Source of the DNA: Solibacillus sp. FSL R5-0449
Lineage (GTDB): Bacteria; Bacillota; Bacilli; Bacillales_A; Planococcaceae
DNA: 64,000 nt
Assembly: GCF_037975215.1 (NCBI RefSeq)
Contig: NZ_CP150239.1
Coordinates: forward strand, 1,774,001 to 1,838,000
Reading direction: 5' to 3'
Part shown: one piece after another, positions 57,331 to 64,000 of the stretch
Position numbering within the stretch: position 1 is the stretch's first letter
How the letters are laid out: every line of letters starts with the position of its first letter
Notes under the pieces: model-generated
Told to the model about the DNA's origin: nothing
What the model saw: only the letters and a program-made list of their open reading frames with translations
Databases searched by the model: none
Made by a program: the position numbers and the translations under genes

Positions 57331-57462
57331 CCTTCTCCCATCCAGACTATAACTGTCGGCTTTGGATTTGCACCAAAATCCTGCACACATAAAGTGGCTC
57401 ACGGGCTTAGAGTTCAACTCATCACCGTCGATTGGGAATTTCACCCGACCCCGAAGGAAATT
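57331..57462 (-). promoter_or_regulatory. FMN riboswitch (distal copy)
   Basis: A second complete RFN element, almost identical to the proximal copy; I count only a handful of substitutions and small insertions over 130 bases. It lies 105 bases upstream of the proximal copy on the same strand, with two hairpin terminators in between and no gene. Confidence 0.93.
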
Positions 57463-57478
57463 ATTTTATTTGAAAGTT

Positions 57479-57507
57479 ATTGTAACATAAATAAACTCAA
57501 AAGCTAA
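57479..57507 (-). promoter_or_regulatory. possible sigma-A promoter of the rib operon
   Basis: TTAGCT (57502-57507), 17 bases and TACAAT (57479-57484) on the minus strand lie just before the distal riboswitch. The -10 box is good, the -35 box weak. Confidence 0.4.
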
Positions 57508-57649
57508 TAGTATTTTTGCACCTACTTACTTTTAGTTTCCCAATCCTTTTATCTCTATTCCCCTCTATGAAATTAAAATTTTGAAACTTTCCTTAGAGGT
57601 AATTCGTAGAAGAATATACATAATATTACAATAAAATGAAAGGAGTTAT
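57508..57649. other. AT-rich intergenic region
   Basis: Between the rib promoter region and a possible small ORF. I see no strong hairpin or motif, apart from an AAAGGAG ribosome site at its right end. Confidence 0.35.
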
Positions 57650-57763
57650 GTGAAAAGCACTGAAGTAGTTCTGCTAATAATAATTAAAGCGTTCTTTAGT
57701 TTGCTTATTAGCTTATTTCAAATTATTAAAATACAGTATATAGTGTCGGATAATCTTCAGTAA
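57650..57763 (+). CDS. putative 37-residue membrane peptide
   Basis: A GTG-initiated short ORF with AAAGGAG four bases upstream. The product begins VKSTEVVLLIIIKAFFSLL and is largely hydrophobic to about residue 31, then polar. It lies 68 bases before the VC0807-type gene on the same strand. I do not recognise it; the ribosome site is the main support. Confidence 0.35.
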   Translation: MKSTEVVLLIIIKAFFSLLISLFQIIKIQYIVSDNLQ

Positions 57764-57831
57764 TATAATTCATTTAACACTTTATATACATTATTAAGGG
57801 TATTTAAGAATTCAATGTAATGGAGGCTTTT

Positions 57832-58515
57832 ATGGCGAATAATTCACAGTCAAATAAATATTTTATCTTTTTGGAACTACTTTTCTATGCAGTCCTACCT
57901 TATGCGATATGGAAGTTTGGGCGGGAGCCATTTGGTGACTATGCCGCGATGCTGCTGTCCACCGTTCCCGGTATAATTTATACAATTTACCGCTTTGCAA
58001 AAGATCGGCAGTTTAATGTGACGGGCTTGTTTATTTTAAGCTCGATGCTTATAGGTACTACGGTTGATTTATTGGCAGGCTCAGCGGAGCAAATGATTTG
58101 GAATAATGTTTATTTAGGTCTTTTTTACACATTTATCTATGGAATATTATTTATCATTAAAAAGCCTTTTCCTTTGTATGTTGCAATTGATTTTGCCTAC
58201 TTGCAAGGCTATGCAAGAAAGGACAGCAAAACATTATTTTTCCAAAAAGGAATTTTCGGATGGTTTCAGCTGATTCAGGTTGTGTTCATAATTCGAGGGC
58301 TCGTTATGGCAGGAATTACGGTCTTTCTGTTGCGGAAATACGGGATTGACGGCTATGGTGATATGCTAATTTATAAACGAGTGGCAAGTTGGGTATTTTC
58401 AGGAATTGTCATGGGGATGTTCTTTTATATTAATGTAATTGTGCAAAAATACACGAATCGAATGCAGGAAAAGCAGGAAGAGAAGCTGACAGAACATGAT
58501 ATTGTTGCCGAGTAA
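57832..58515 (+). CDS. VC0807-family membrane protein
   Basis: A 227-residue protein with about six membrane helices and the family pattern FLELLFYAVLPYAIWKFGREPFGDYAAMLLSTVPGIIYTIYRF, GLFILSSMLIGTTVDLLAGSAEQM and FPLYVAIDFAYLQGY. The C-terminus is charged and cytoplasmic. I chose ATG 57832 eight bases after GGAGG; the ATG at 57820 overlaps that site. Function unknown. Confidence 0.78.
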   Translation: MANNSQSNKYFIFLELLFYAVLPYAIWKFGREPFGDYAAMLLSTVPGIIYTIYRFAKDRQFNVTGLFILSSMLIGTTVDLLAGSAEQMIWNNVYLGLFYTFIYGILFIIKKPFPLYVAIDFAYLQGYARKDSKTLFFQKGIFGWFQLIQVVFIIRGLVMAGITVFLLRKYGIDGYGDMLIYKRVASWVFSGIVMGMFFYINVIVQKYTNRMQEKQEEKLTEHDIVAE

Positions 58516-58538
58516 TTAATTTCGAAAGGATGATAGAG

Positions 58539-58742
58539 ATGACATCGATCGTCAAAGTAAATGAATGCCCTAAATGTGGCGGTACGGAGTTAGGAAGAGG
58601 AAAACATAGCGGGTACAGTGTGATGTCACCTGTTAATAAATTAAGTTTAGGATGCAATATTGAATATATTATTTGTACGGATTGCGGTTTTATTATCGAG
58701 GGCTATGTTGTAAAGCCTGAGAAATTTAAAGGGACTTTTTAA
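58539..58742 (+). CDS. small zinc-ribbon protein
   Basis: A 67-residue protein with two CxxC pairs (ECPKCGG and ICTDCGF) that should bind one zinc ion. I chose ATG 58539, eight bases after AAAGGA. It lies 23 bases after the VC0807-type gene, likely in the same operon. The role (nucleic-acid or protein binding) is unknown. Confidence 0.75.
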   Translation: MTSIVKVNECPKCGGTELGRGKHSGYSVMSPVNKLSLGCNIEYIICTDCGFIIEGYVVKPEKFKGTF

Positions 58743-58764
58743 TAAGATATCACGATTACAAATA

Positions 58765-58798
58765 GCCCATTGCATATTGCAATGGGCATTGTATTTTC
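58765..58798 (+). terminator. hairpin terminator of the zinc-ribbon operon
   Basis: GCCCATTGCA and TGCAATGGGC form a 10-bp stem with a TAT loop; the following ATTGTATTTT is a weak T-tract. Confidence 0.65.
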
Positions 58799-58820
58799 TA
58801 TTTGTTTATAAAAAATTCTT

Positions 58821-59000
58821 TCATCCTACTAATTCAGCTTTTACAGAATAATATGCTTTTTGAATCTCCTTTGCATCTGCTGGGTATGTCGCTATCAACT
58901 CATTACGTAACTCTTTAAGGCTTTTTGAATAACTTCCTGTAAAGCCATTCATTATAGCTGCCAAAAACACAGGATTGTAATTTCTTTTCATTCGTCTCAT
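58821..59000 (-). CDS. 59-residue protein encoded directly downstream of metE
   Basis: I read this from the reverse strand: ATG at 59000, stop at 58821-58823. The product starts MRRMKRNYNPVFLAAIMNGF and continues with a charged helical part (SLKELRNELIATYPADAKEI). It begins 12 bases after the metE stop with a GGGGCGG motif in front, so it is probably the second gene of a B12-regulated operon. I do not recognise the family. It looks soluble and helical. Confidence 0.55.
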   Translation of the reverse strand: MRRMKRNYNPVFLAAIMNGFTGSYSKSLKELRNELIATYPADAKEIQKAYYSVKAELVG

Positions 59001-59011
59001 AGTAACCGCCC

Positions 59012-61282
59012 CTAATTCAACTGTTTAAGTCGCTCTTTTGCGGCCACCATATTTTTCAATGATGCAATGGTCTCTTGTTCCGTACGAGTTTTCAGGCCAC
59101 AATCGGGATTGATCCAAAATTGTTCTTTTGCGATTACTTTTTTACTATTTTCTATAATGGTTGCCATTTCTTCCACAGTTGGAATACGCGGGCTATGAAT
59201 ATCATATACACCTAAGCCAATTCCAAGTCCATATGGTGTTTCTTTTAATACTTTTATCAGCTCACCGTGACTTCGTGACGTTTCAATTGAAATCACATCC
59301 GCATCCAATGATTCTATTACATCAATAAAATCGTTAAATTCACAATAACACATATGTGTATGAATCTGGGTCGTTTCACGCACACCGCTTGTCGCTAATT
59401 TAAATGCAGCTACACTCGCATCGATATAAGACTTATGCAGACTTTTACGTATTGGCATACCTTCTTTCAAGGCAGGTTCGTCTACTTGAATTATATTGAT
59501 TCCCGCATTTTCAAGTGCCCTTACTTCTTCTCTCAGTGCCAAACCGATTTGATAAGCTACTTCTGAGCGTGCTAAATCATCTCTTACAAATGACCAGTTC
59601 AATATGGTAACGGGTCCCGTCAACATCCCTTTGACCGGCTTTTCCGTAAGTGATTGTGCTGCACTTACTTCCTTTACTGTCATCGGTTCTTTCCATTCAA
59701 CATCTCCGTAAATAAGTGGCGGTTTTACACAGCGCGATCCGTACGAAACTACCCATCCGTTTTTCGTAAACGCAAAGCCATTTAATTTTTCACCAAAAAA
59801 TTCGACCATGTCTGTTCGCTCAAATTCCCCATGGACGAGAACATCTAGACCAAGTTCCTCCTGAATCGAAATCCAACGTGCGGTTTCGTTCGCGTTGAAT
59901 GCTTCATACTCTATTGTTGTAATTTCTCCTTTACGCCATAAACTACGGTTTTTCTTAACTTCTGCGGATTGCGGGAAACTCCCGATTGTTGTTGTAGGAT
60001 AGTCAGGTAACTGTAAAAAGGCACGTTGTAGCTTACTACGCTTGTTATAGTTCTCTGCTCGTTTAAATGCTTCCGGTGTTAATGCGTTTACTTGTGCATG
60101 TATAGCTTCCTTTTGTCTTGATTCATGCAGCGCCAAAGTGCGAATTGCTTTTTCGCTTTCTAAAAAAGCCTTATTATGAGGAAATTCCAGGTGAAGTATC
60201 TTCCCTTTAATCATTTGCAGTTCCGTTATTTTTTCATTTGCGAATGCTAAAGCATTTAGCAGCTCTGGCACAATGCCATCCTCTCCCGCTGTTGTAACTG
60301 GCACATGCTGAAGGCTACACGAGGTTTGTAGATGTATTGGTGAAAATGGTACATAGGATCGTATTTCCGCGACTAGCGCCAACTGCTTCTGCAACTCGGC
60401 TCTCCATATATCCCGACCATTAATAATTCCGGCATATAAAACTTTATCTTTTGGGAAAGCAAATTTTTTTAACGATGCTATATTTTCAATTTTTCCATGA
60501 ACAAAGTCCAGTCCAAAGCCATCAACAGGCAATTTAATAATTGTTTCATAGTCGGATAACGCTTCAAAATATGTTGTGCAGATCATTTCAACAGTCAGTC
60601 CTTTTAATACTTGATGATAGAAATGCTGAACTAATGCAATATCTTCGGAAGTAAGGTCTTTTGTAAGGCTTGGTTCTTCAAGCTGGATCGAAGTTGCACC
60701 GCTTGCTTCCAACGACTGAAGCAACTCTTTATACACATTTACCAGCTGCTGAATATAGTGTTGTTTTTGTGCGTCACCTACACCTTTTGTAAGTTTATAA
60801 AAGGTAAAAGGACCGATAATAGTCACACGAGGGATTGTGCCGAATGCTTCGATTGCCTCCTGAATATATTGCGCGTAAACATTGTGTTGCAATGCCAGTT
60901 GCTGTCCCTCGTATTCCGGTACAATATAGTGATAATTCGTATTGAACCATTTCGTCATTTCACATGCCACCACATTTTCAGCACCGCGCGCCATTGCAAA
61001 ATACGCTGTTAAATGATGCTGCAGGGAAAGGTGGTCGTATCTAGATGGAATCATATTAAACATAACGGCTAAGTCAAGCATGCGGTCATAATATGTAAAA
61101 TCTCCTACTGTTAAAATATCCAGCCCCAAATCCTGTTGCTGCTGAAGTTGAGCGATACGTAAGTTTTTCATTTCCTGTTCATAACTTTCCAAAGATAATT
61201 GTTCTTTCCAAAATGCCTCTGTTATACGCTTCCATTCACGATTCTGTCCAATATAAGGGTAGCCAATTACTGCTGTTTTCAT
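59012..61282 (-). CDS. metE: cobalamin-independent methionine synthase
   Basis: A 756-residue enzyme that methylates homocysteine with methyltetrahydrofolate-triglutamate. It has the two TIM-barrel halves; the catalytic half (from about residue 430) has TTIGSFPQSAEVKKNR, VHGEFERTDMVEFFGE and zinc ligands in HTHMCYCEF and NPDCGLKTR. ATG 61282 is preceded by AAGGAGG at eight bases. A cobalamin riboswitch lies upstream, which fits repression when the B12-dependent enzyme can work. Confidence 0.97.
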   Translation of the reverse strand: MKTAVIGYPYIGQNREWKRITEAFWKEQLSLESYEQEMKNLRIAQLQQQQDLGLDILTVGDFTYYDRMLDLAVMFNMIPSRYDHLSLQHHLTAYFAMARGAENVVACEMTKWFNTNYHYIVPEYEGQQLALQHNVYAQYIQEAIEAFGTIPRVTIIGPFTFYKLTKGVGDAQKQHYIQQLVNVYKELLQSLEASGATSIQLEEPSLTKDLTSEDIALVQHFYHQVLKGLTVEMICTTYFEALSDYETIIKLPVDGFGLDFVHGKIENIASLKKFAFPKDKVLYAGIINGRDIWRAELQKQLALVAEIRSYVPFSPIHLQTSCSLQHVPVTTAGEDGIVPELLNALAFANEKITELQMIKGKILHLEFPHNKAFLESEKAIRTLALHESRQKEAIHAQVNALTPEAFKRAENYNKRSKLQRAFLQLPDYPTTTIGSFPQSAEVKKNRSLWRKGEITTIEYEAFNANETARWISIQEELGLDVLVHGEFERTDMVEFFGEKLNGFAFTKNGWVVSYGSRCVKPPLIYGDVEWKEPMTVKEVSAAQSLTEKPVKGMLTGPVTILNWSFVRDDLARSEVAYQIGLALREEVRALENAGINIIQVDEPALKEGMPIRKSLHKSYIDASVAAFKLATSGVRETTQIHTHMCYCEFNDFIDVIESLDADVISIETSRSHGELIKVLKETPYGLGIGLGVYDIHSPRIPTVEEMATIIENSKKVIAKEQFWINPDCGLKTRTEQETIASLKNMVAAKERLKQLN

Positions 61283-61310
61283 AAACAATTCCTCCTTAAA
61301 TTTGTTACAT

Positions 61311-61346
61311 AAAAACCAAAACCCCTCTTTCCAAATGAAAGAGGGG
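61311..61346 (-). terminator. expression-platform terminator of the cobalamin riboswitch
   Basis: On the minus strand CCCCTCTTTC and GAAAGAGGGG form a perfect 10-bp stem followed by a T-rich tract, 29 bases before metE. Confidence 0.88.
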
Positions 61347-61444
61347 TGTGAATGTTTAAGAGATTGACAAAAGAAACCTTTGTTTTATCAAAGGATGTTG
61401 TCTCACTTTCGCACAAAATCACCACCTATTTCCACGTAGGTATT

Positions 61445-61622
61445 GGCGTGTACTAGTTTCCGGCAGGTCTCCTGGCTCATCATCAACGTTCTTGTGATCC
61501 TTCCCATCAATAGACAGTGGTTGAATATCACGAACTCCGATTTACAGTTGCGGGACAGCACCAGACTTTCACTGGTTTCCCTTTTCAGCTTGTTCTCACA
61601 AGCACCGTAACTTACACAGTAT
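61445..61622 (-). promoter_or_regulatory. cobalamin riboswitch controlling metE
   Basis: On the minus strand the B12-box hallmark GAGCCAGGAGACCTGCC is present near the 3' end, together with CGGTGCTTGTGAGAACAAG, AAAGGGAAACCAGTGAAA and GCTGTCCCGCAACTGTAA typical of the conserved core. It lies upstream of metE and its terminator. Binding of adenosylcobalamin should end transcription. Confidence 0.93.
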
Positions 61623-61728
61623 GTAATTTCGTATACTATATCATAGAATTTGAGTTTTGAAAATTCTTTTTATTTATTGCTTTCTCAATTTCTGGTTTGA
61701 ACAATTTCGGTTGATGCCATTGTGCTTT

Positions 61729-61900
61729 TTTTTAGAAGAAATTGATTTATATTAGCACTTCTGCAGGTGATTTTAGAAGAGTTGGCGTACTTTTTAGCTG
61801 AACAGGAACTGATTTTGGCGTATCCCGCAACTATATTAGACATTCCGTAACTTATTAGAAAATCAGCGGGTTTATTAGCACATTTAATATTTTATTAGAC
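61729..61900. repeat. phased array of nine TTATTAGAA-like units (array 2)
   Basis: The G of each core TTAG-like motif falls at 61735, 61755, 61776, 61797, 61818, 61839, 61858, 61878 and 61898, giving steps of 20, 21, 21, 21, 21, 19, 20 and 20 bp. One unit (TTTTGG) is degenerate. Number of units and spacing nearly equal those of array 1 at 52052-52224, while spacers differ except for short pieces such as ACTTCT in unit 2. It lies between metE (upstream of its riboswitch) and the terminator of the SCO1-type gene. Confidence 0.78.
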
Positions 61901-61913
61901 CAACACCCACTCC

Positions 61914-61958
61914 ACAAAAAAACTTGCGTTAAAAGTTACAGCACTTTTTCCGCAAGTT
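61914..61958 (-). terminator. intrinsic terminator of the SCO1-type gene
   Basis: On the minus strand AACTTGCG pairs with CGCAAGTT across a 22-base loop, followed by T7. Confidence 0.72.
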
Positions 61959-61975
61959 AATCTATCATTCCACTA

Positions 61976-62587
61976 TTAATTTAAACGTTCATCAATGAGT
62001 GCTTCCATATCACTCGCAATCGTTTCATATGGAACACCATCTTCTCCAGTACCATAACCTGAATAGTTTTTTACGGCAATTCCTTTTTCATCCACGAGGA
62101 AAAATGTATCGGCGTGGATAACTTGTGAATTCCCTTCAATTGCCTGGACAGGAGTTTTAAATGAGTTTCTGCCAAACTGCTCGATAAATTTTTGATCATA
62201 TCCTGTCAGCATATGCCATTTTGATTCGTCTACCGGTTTATGACGCGATAAATATTCTGTCAGACGCTCCGGTGTATCATAGTCAGGATCAACTGAAAAC
62301 GCGACAATTTTATAATCTTCCAGACCTTTTTTTTCAAGGTGGTCCTGCACCCGGGTCATATTCATCGTCATAGGCGAGCAAATCGTTGTACAGCTTGTAA
62401 AGATGAACATCGCCAGCCATGGTTCCCCTTTTAGACTTTCCAGTGTCACCTCATCATTCCGGTGATCGGTCATCGTAAACCCGCTAATTTCAAAGTTTGT
62501 CGTCGGTTTAAACTGATAATTACTGCAAGCTGTGAGAACGGTTGCTGCCAAGAGCATAAGTGCGAATACTATTTTTTTCGTTTTCAT
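61976..62587 (-). CDS. SCO1/SenC-family copper chaperone lipoprotein
   Basis: A 203-residue lipoprotein (lipobox LTAC, Cys21) with a thioredoxin-like fold. The copper site is visible as CTTIC in FIFTSCTTICSPM and the later His in IHADTFFLVDEKG. SCO1 proteins deliver copper to cytochrome c oxidase CuA. It is monocistronic. Confidence 0.9.
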   Translation of the reverse strand: MKTKKIVFALMLLAATVLTACSNYQFKPTTNFEISGFTMTDHRNDEVTLESLKGEPWLAMFIFTSCTTICSPMTMNMTRVQDHLEKKGLEDYKIVAFSVDPDYDTPERLTEYLSRHKPVDESKWHMLTGYDQKFIEQFGRNSFKTPVQAIEGNSQVIHADTFFLVDEKGIAVKNYSGYGTGEDGVPYETIASDMEALIDERLN

Positions 62588-62693
62588 TTCTCTCTCTCCA
62601 CTCTTTGAACATTACTCTCATCTTACCCAATATTTAGTATATTCTCAATAGTTATTGAAGGAATGGTTGTGTGTCAACATTGTGAAGAACTTT

Positions 62694-62834
62694 TTAAGCT
62701 CTGTCTGCAGGATGATGTAATGATACAAGTGCGGTATGAATCGCTTCAAGCTTTGTTTCTATCCGATACAGTAAATAAAATGATATAAAGATCGGAAATG
62801 TTACTTCCTGAAGAATCGCTATCCACTGCTCCAT
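62694..62834 (-). CDS. YvrJ-family small membrane protein
   Basis: A 46-residue protein read from the reverse strand: ATG at 62834 behind AAGGAGGGG, stop at 62694-62696. It begins MEQWIAILQEVTFPIFISFY and has the YvrJ pattern of one membrane helix followed by YRIETKLEAIHTAL. It commonly accompanies DUF2922 and DUF1659 proteins, as here. Function unknown. Confidence 0.82.
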   Translation of the reverse strand: MEQWIAILQEVTFPIFISFYLLYRIETKLEAIHTALVSLHHPADRA

Positions 62835-62856
62835 TAATATCCCCTCCTTACATTTG

Positions 62857-62887
62857 AAAAGCCGGTAAAGCATTACACTTCACCGGC
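62857..62887 (-). terminator. hairpin between DUF2922 and YvrJ genes
   Basis: On the minus strand GCCGGT pairs with ACCGGC across a 15-base loop, followed by TTTTC. A weak terminator that may lower yvrJ expression. Confidence 0.5.
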
Positions 62888-62899
62888 CCGCCCTTGCTA

Positions 62900-63121
62900 T
62901 TAGCTGTTCAGTTCGATCGCTGTAACATTACGTTCAACGATGCGCGCTGATTTTTTCACATTGAATAAAAATCCATCCTTCGAAAATACCGCCTGATCAA
63001 TAATCGTCTGCATCGCAGCGTTCACTTCAGCCTCCGTAAGATTCGGCTTCGGATCATTAATATTGATCGTCATCGTATTTCCTGCAATATTGGCAAATGT
63101 TAATTGTAGAACTTGTGCCAT
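62900..63121 (-). CDS. DUF2922-family protein
   Basis: A 73-residue protein: VLQLTFANIAGNTMTININDPKPNLTEAEVNAAMQTII and a C-terminal KKSARIVERNVTAIEL match DUF2922. A small soluble protein, usually encoded next to DUF1659, as here. Function unknown. Confidence 0.88.
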   Translation of the reverse strand: MAQVLQLTFANIAGNTMTININDPKPNLTEAEVNAAMQTIIDQAVFSKDGFLFNVKKSARIVERNVTAIELNS

Positions 63122-63152
63122 ACGCTCACCTCCTTTACTTCGTTAATCTTAA

Positions 63153-63371
63153 TTAGTCTGTAATAATATCTTTTTGCGTTTTCACAGATTCGATAAAATC
63201 GTAATCTGTTAAGCCGACGATTGTTGTAGCAACTGTGTAGAGCTGTTGTGCAGTTGCATTTCTTTCCAGGTTACGGAATGTGGAACTTTTAATAATCGGC
63301 TCGTTAAATTCATCAAGGCCTGTCTGAAAGTATACTGTTAACGTTGCAGTTAAAAATCCGAATTCGTTCAT
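63153..63371 (-). CDS. DUF1659-family protein
   Basis: A 72-residue protein matching DUF1659: ATLTVYFQTGLDEFNEPIIKSSTFRNL and AQQLYTVATTIVGL. I chose ATG 63371 behind AAGGAGGTGA; the in-frame GTG at 63380 lies in the ribosome site. First gene of the DUF1659-DUF2922-YvrJ cluster. Function unknown. Confidence 0.87.
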   Translation of the reverse strand: MNEFGFLTATLTVYFQTGLDEFNEPIIKSSTFRNLERNATAQQLYTVATTIVGLTDYDFIESVKTQKDIITD

Positions 63372-63535
63372 GTTTATCACCTCCTTGCCCTATATATGTC
63401 ATGTTTTACAGAAAAAAGGGACAAGGACGATGAAAAATTTTACAAAACCTTATATAATAGACATTAATGAGGTATATCACCATTAGTTTAGTAGAAAGAA
63501 TTTCATAGACAATATTTAGTAGTGAGGTGAACATT

Positions 63536-63970
63536 GTGGGCTTAGATGGCTGGTTTTTATGGTTTATTTTATTTTGGGTGGTAGTATTGGTTTCGCTTAT
63601 GGGGATTGGCGGCTTTTTTATGTTCCGCAAGTTTTTGAAGGCTCTGCCGAAACAGGATGGTAAATCGGATCTAGATTGGCAAAACATATACTTAGATAAA
63701 ACGATTCACCTTTGGGGTGAAGATGAAAAACAATTACTTACCGAGCTTGTCAGTCCTGTACCAGAGCTATTCCGCCAAGTTGCGAAAGAAAAGATCGCCG
63801 GTAAAATCGGTGAAATCGCATTGAATGAGCGTGCCTCTAAAATCGACCTGGACTTAATTATTCGCGGCTATATTATTGCTTCACCAAAACGCGACCATAA
63901 GTTTTTACGTAAAAAACTTACTGAAATGAAGATTGATACGACGAATTATGACCATTTATTTGAGGCATAG
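63536..63970 (+). CDS. DUF2621-type membrane-anchored protein (YneK-like)
   Basis: A 144-residue protein with one N-terminal membrane helix (WFLWFILFWVVVLVSLMGIGGFFMF) and a soluble domain (DWQNIYLDKTIHLWGEDEKQLLTELVSPVPELFR, then DLIIRGYIIASPKRDHKFLRKKL). This resembles the DUF2621/YneK family of Bacillales. I chose GTG 63536 five bases after GAGGTGA; the GTG at 63527 is part of that site. Function unknown. Confidence 0.75.
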   Translation: MGLDGWFLWFILFWVVVLVSLMGIGGFFMFRKFLKALPKQDGKSDLDWQNIYLDKTIHLWGEDEKQLLTELVSPVPELFRQVAKEKIAGKIGEIALNERASKIDLDLIIRGYIIASPKRDHKFLRKKLTEMKIDTTNYDHLFEA

Positions 63971-64000
63971 GACAAAAGCGCTAAAGAGCCCGTTCAACTC

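Overview
The window reads as chromosomal DNA of a low-GC, endospore-forming Gram-positive bacterium. Evidence: AGGAGG-type ribosome binding sites, a gerA-type germination operon with a sigma-G-like promoter, a T-box leader, FMN and cobalamin riboswitches, S-layer homology (SLH) and SLAP-type surface proteins, and small Bacillales families (YvrJ, DUF2922, DUF1659, YusW-like, DUF2621). Gene content resembles Planococcaceae such as Solibacillus or Lysinibacillus; that placement is inference. I saw no rRNA, tRNA, insertion sequence, prophage or CRISPR array.

Layout. 1-6.3 kb: surface or secreted proteins (partial TraB/GumN protein, YusW-like lipoprotein, SLH protein) and a PAS-GGDEF-EAL signalling protein whose GGDEF site is degenerate. 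6.3-13 kb: a peptide-type ABC transporter with odd architecture: the binding protein looks circularly permuted, both permeases carry N-terminal extensions, and the two ATPases are fused in one divergently transcribed gene. 13-16.6 kb: gerAA-gerAB-gerAC. 17.3-27.7 kb: the branched-chain amino acid genes ilvD, then promoter and T-box, then ilvB-ilvH-ilvC-leuA-leuB-leuC-leuD, all on the minus strand. 28-33 kb: nicotinamidase, a GlsB-type stress membrane protein, a lytic transglycosylase-like protein, mscL and the metI-metC transsulfuration pair. 33-36.9 kb: a DUF4362 lipoprotein, a glyoxalase-fold dioxygenase, a luciferase-like flavin oxidoreductase and a 3-hydroxyacyl-CoA dehydrogenase.

37-46.5 kb: an eleven-gene minus-strand organosulfur-scavenging cluster. 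It runs from an SfnB-type oxidoreductase through an SsuBAC-type ABC transporter, a YtkA-like lipoprotein, a TlpA-like thioredoxin, an O-acetylhomoserine sulfhydrylase-like enzyme, a small unrecognised protein and two FMN-dependent monooxygenases to an FMN reductase. The logic is uptake of sulfonates or related compounds, FMNH2-driven desulfurisation and capture of the released sulfur.

46.7-55.1 kb: assorted genes, including a SLAP-domain protein, a SET-domain protein, a carboxylesterase, a copC-copD pair, a TspO-like membrane protein, a LysE exporter, and a PadR regulator with two DUF2812 proteins. 55.2-57.5 kb: ribE-ribB-ribH behind two nearly identical tandem FMN riboswitches. 57.6-61.6 kb: a VC0807-type membrane protein, a zinc ribbon protein, and metE behind a cobalamin riboswitch. 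62-64 kb: a SCO1-type protein, the YvrJ/DUF2922/DUF1659 trio and a DUF2621 protein.

The most unexplained sequence is a pair of intergenic arrays (52052-52224 and 61729-61900). Each holds nine copies of a TTATTAGAA-like core phased at about 20-21 bp with almost the same spacing series, while the spacers differ.
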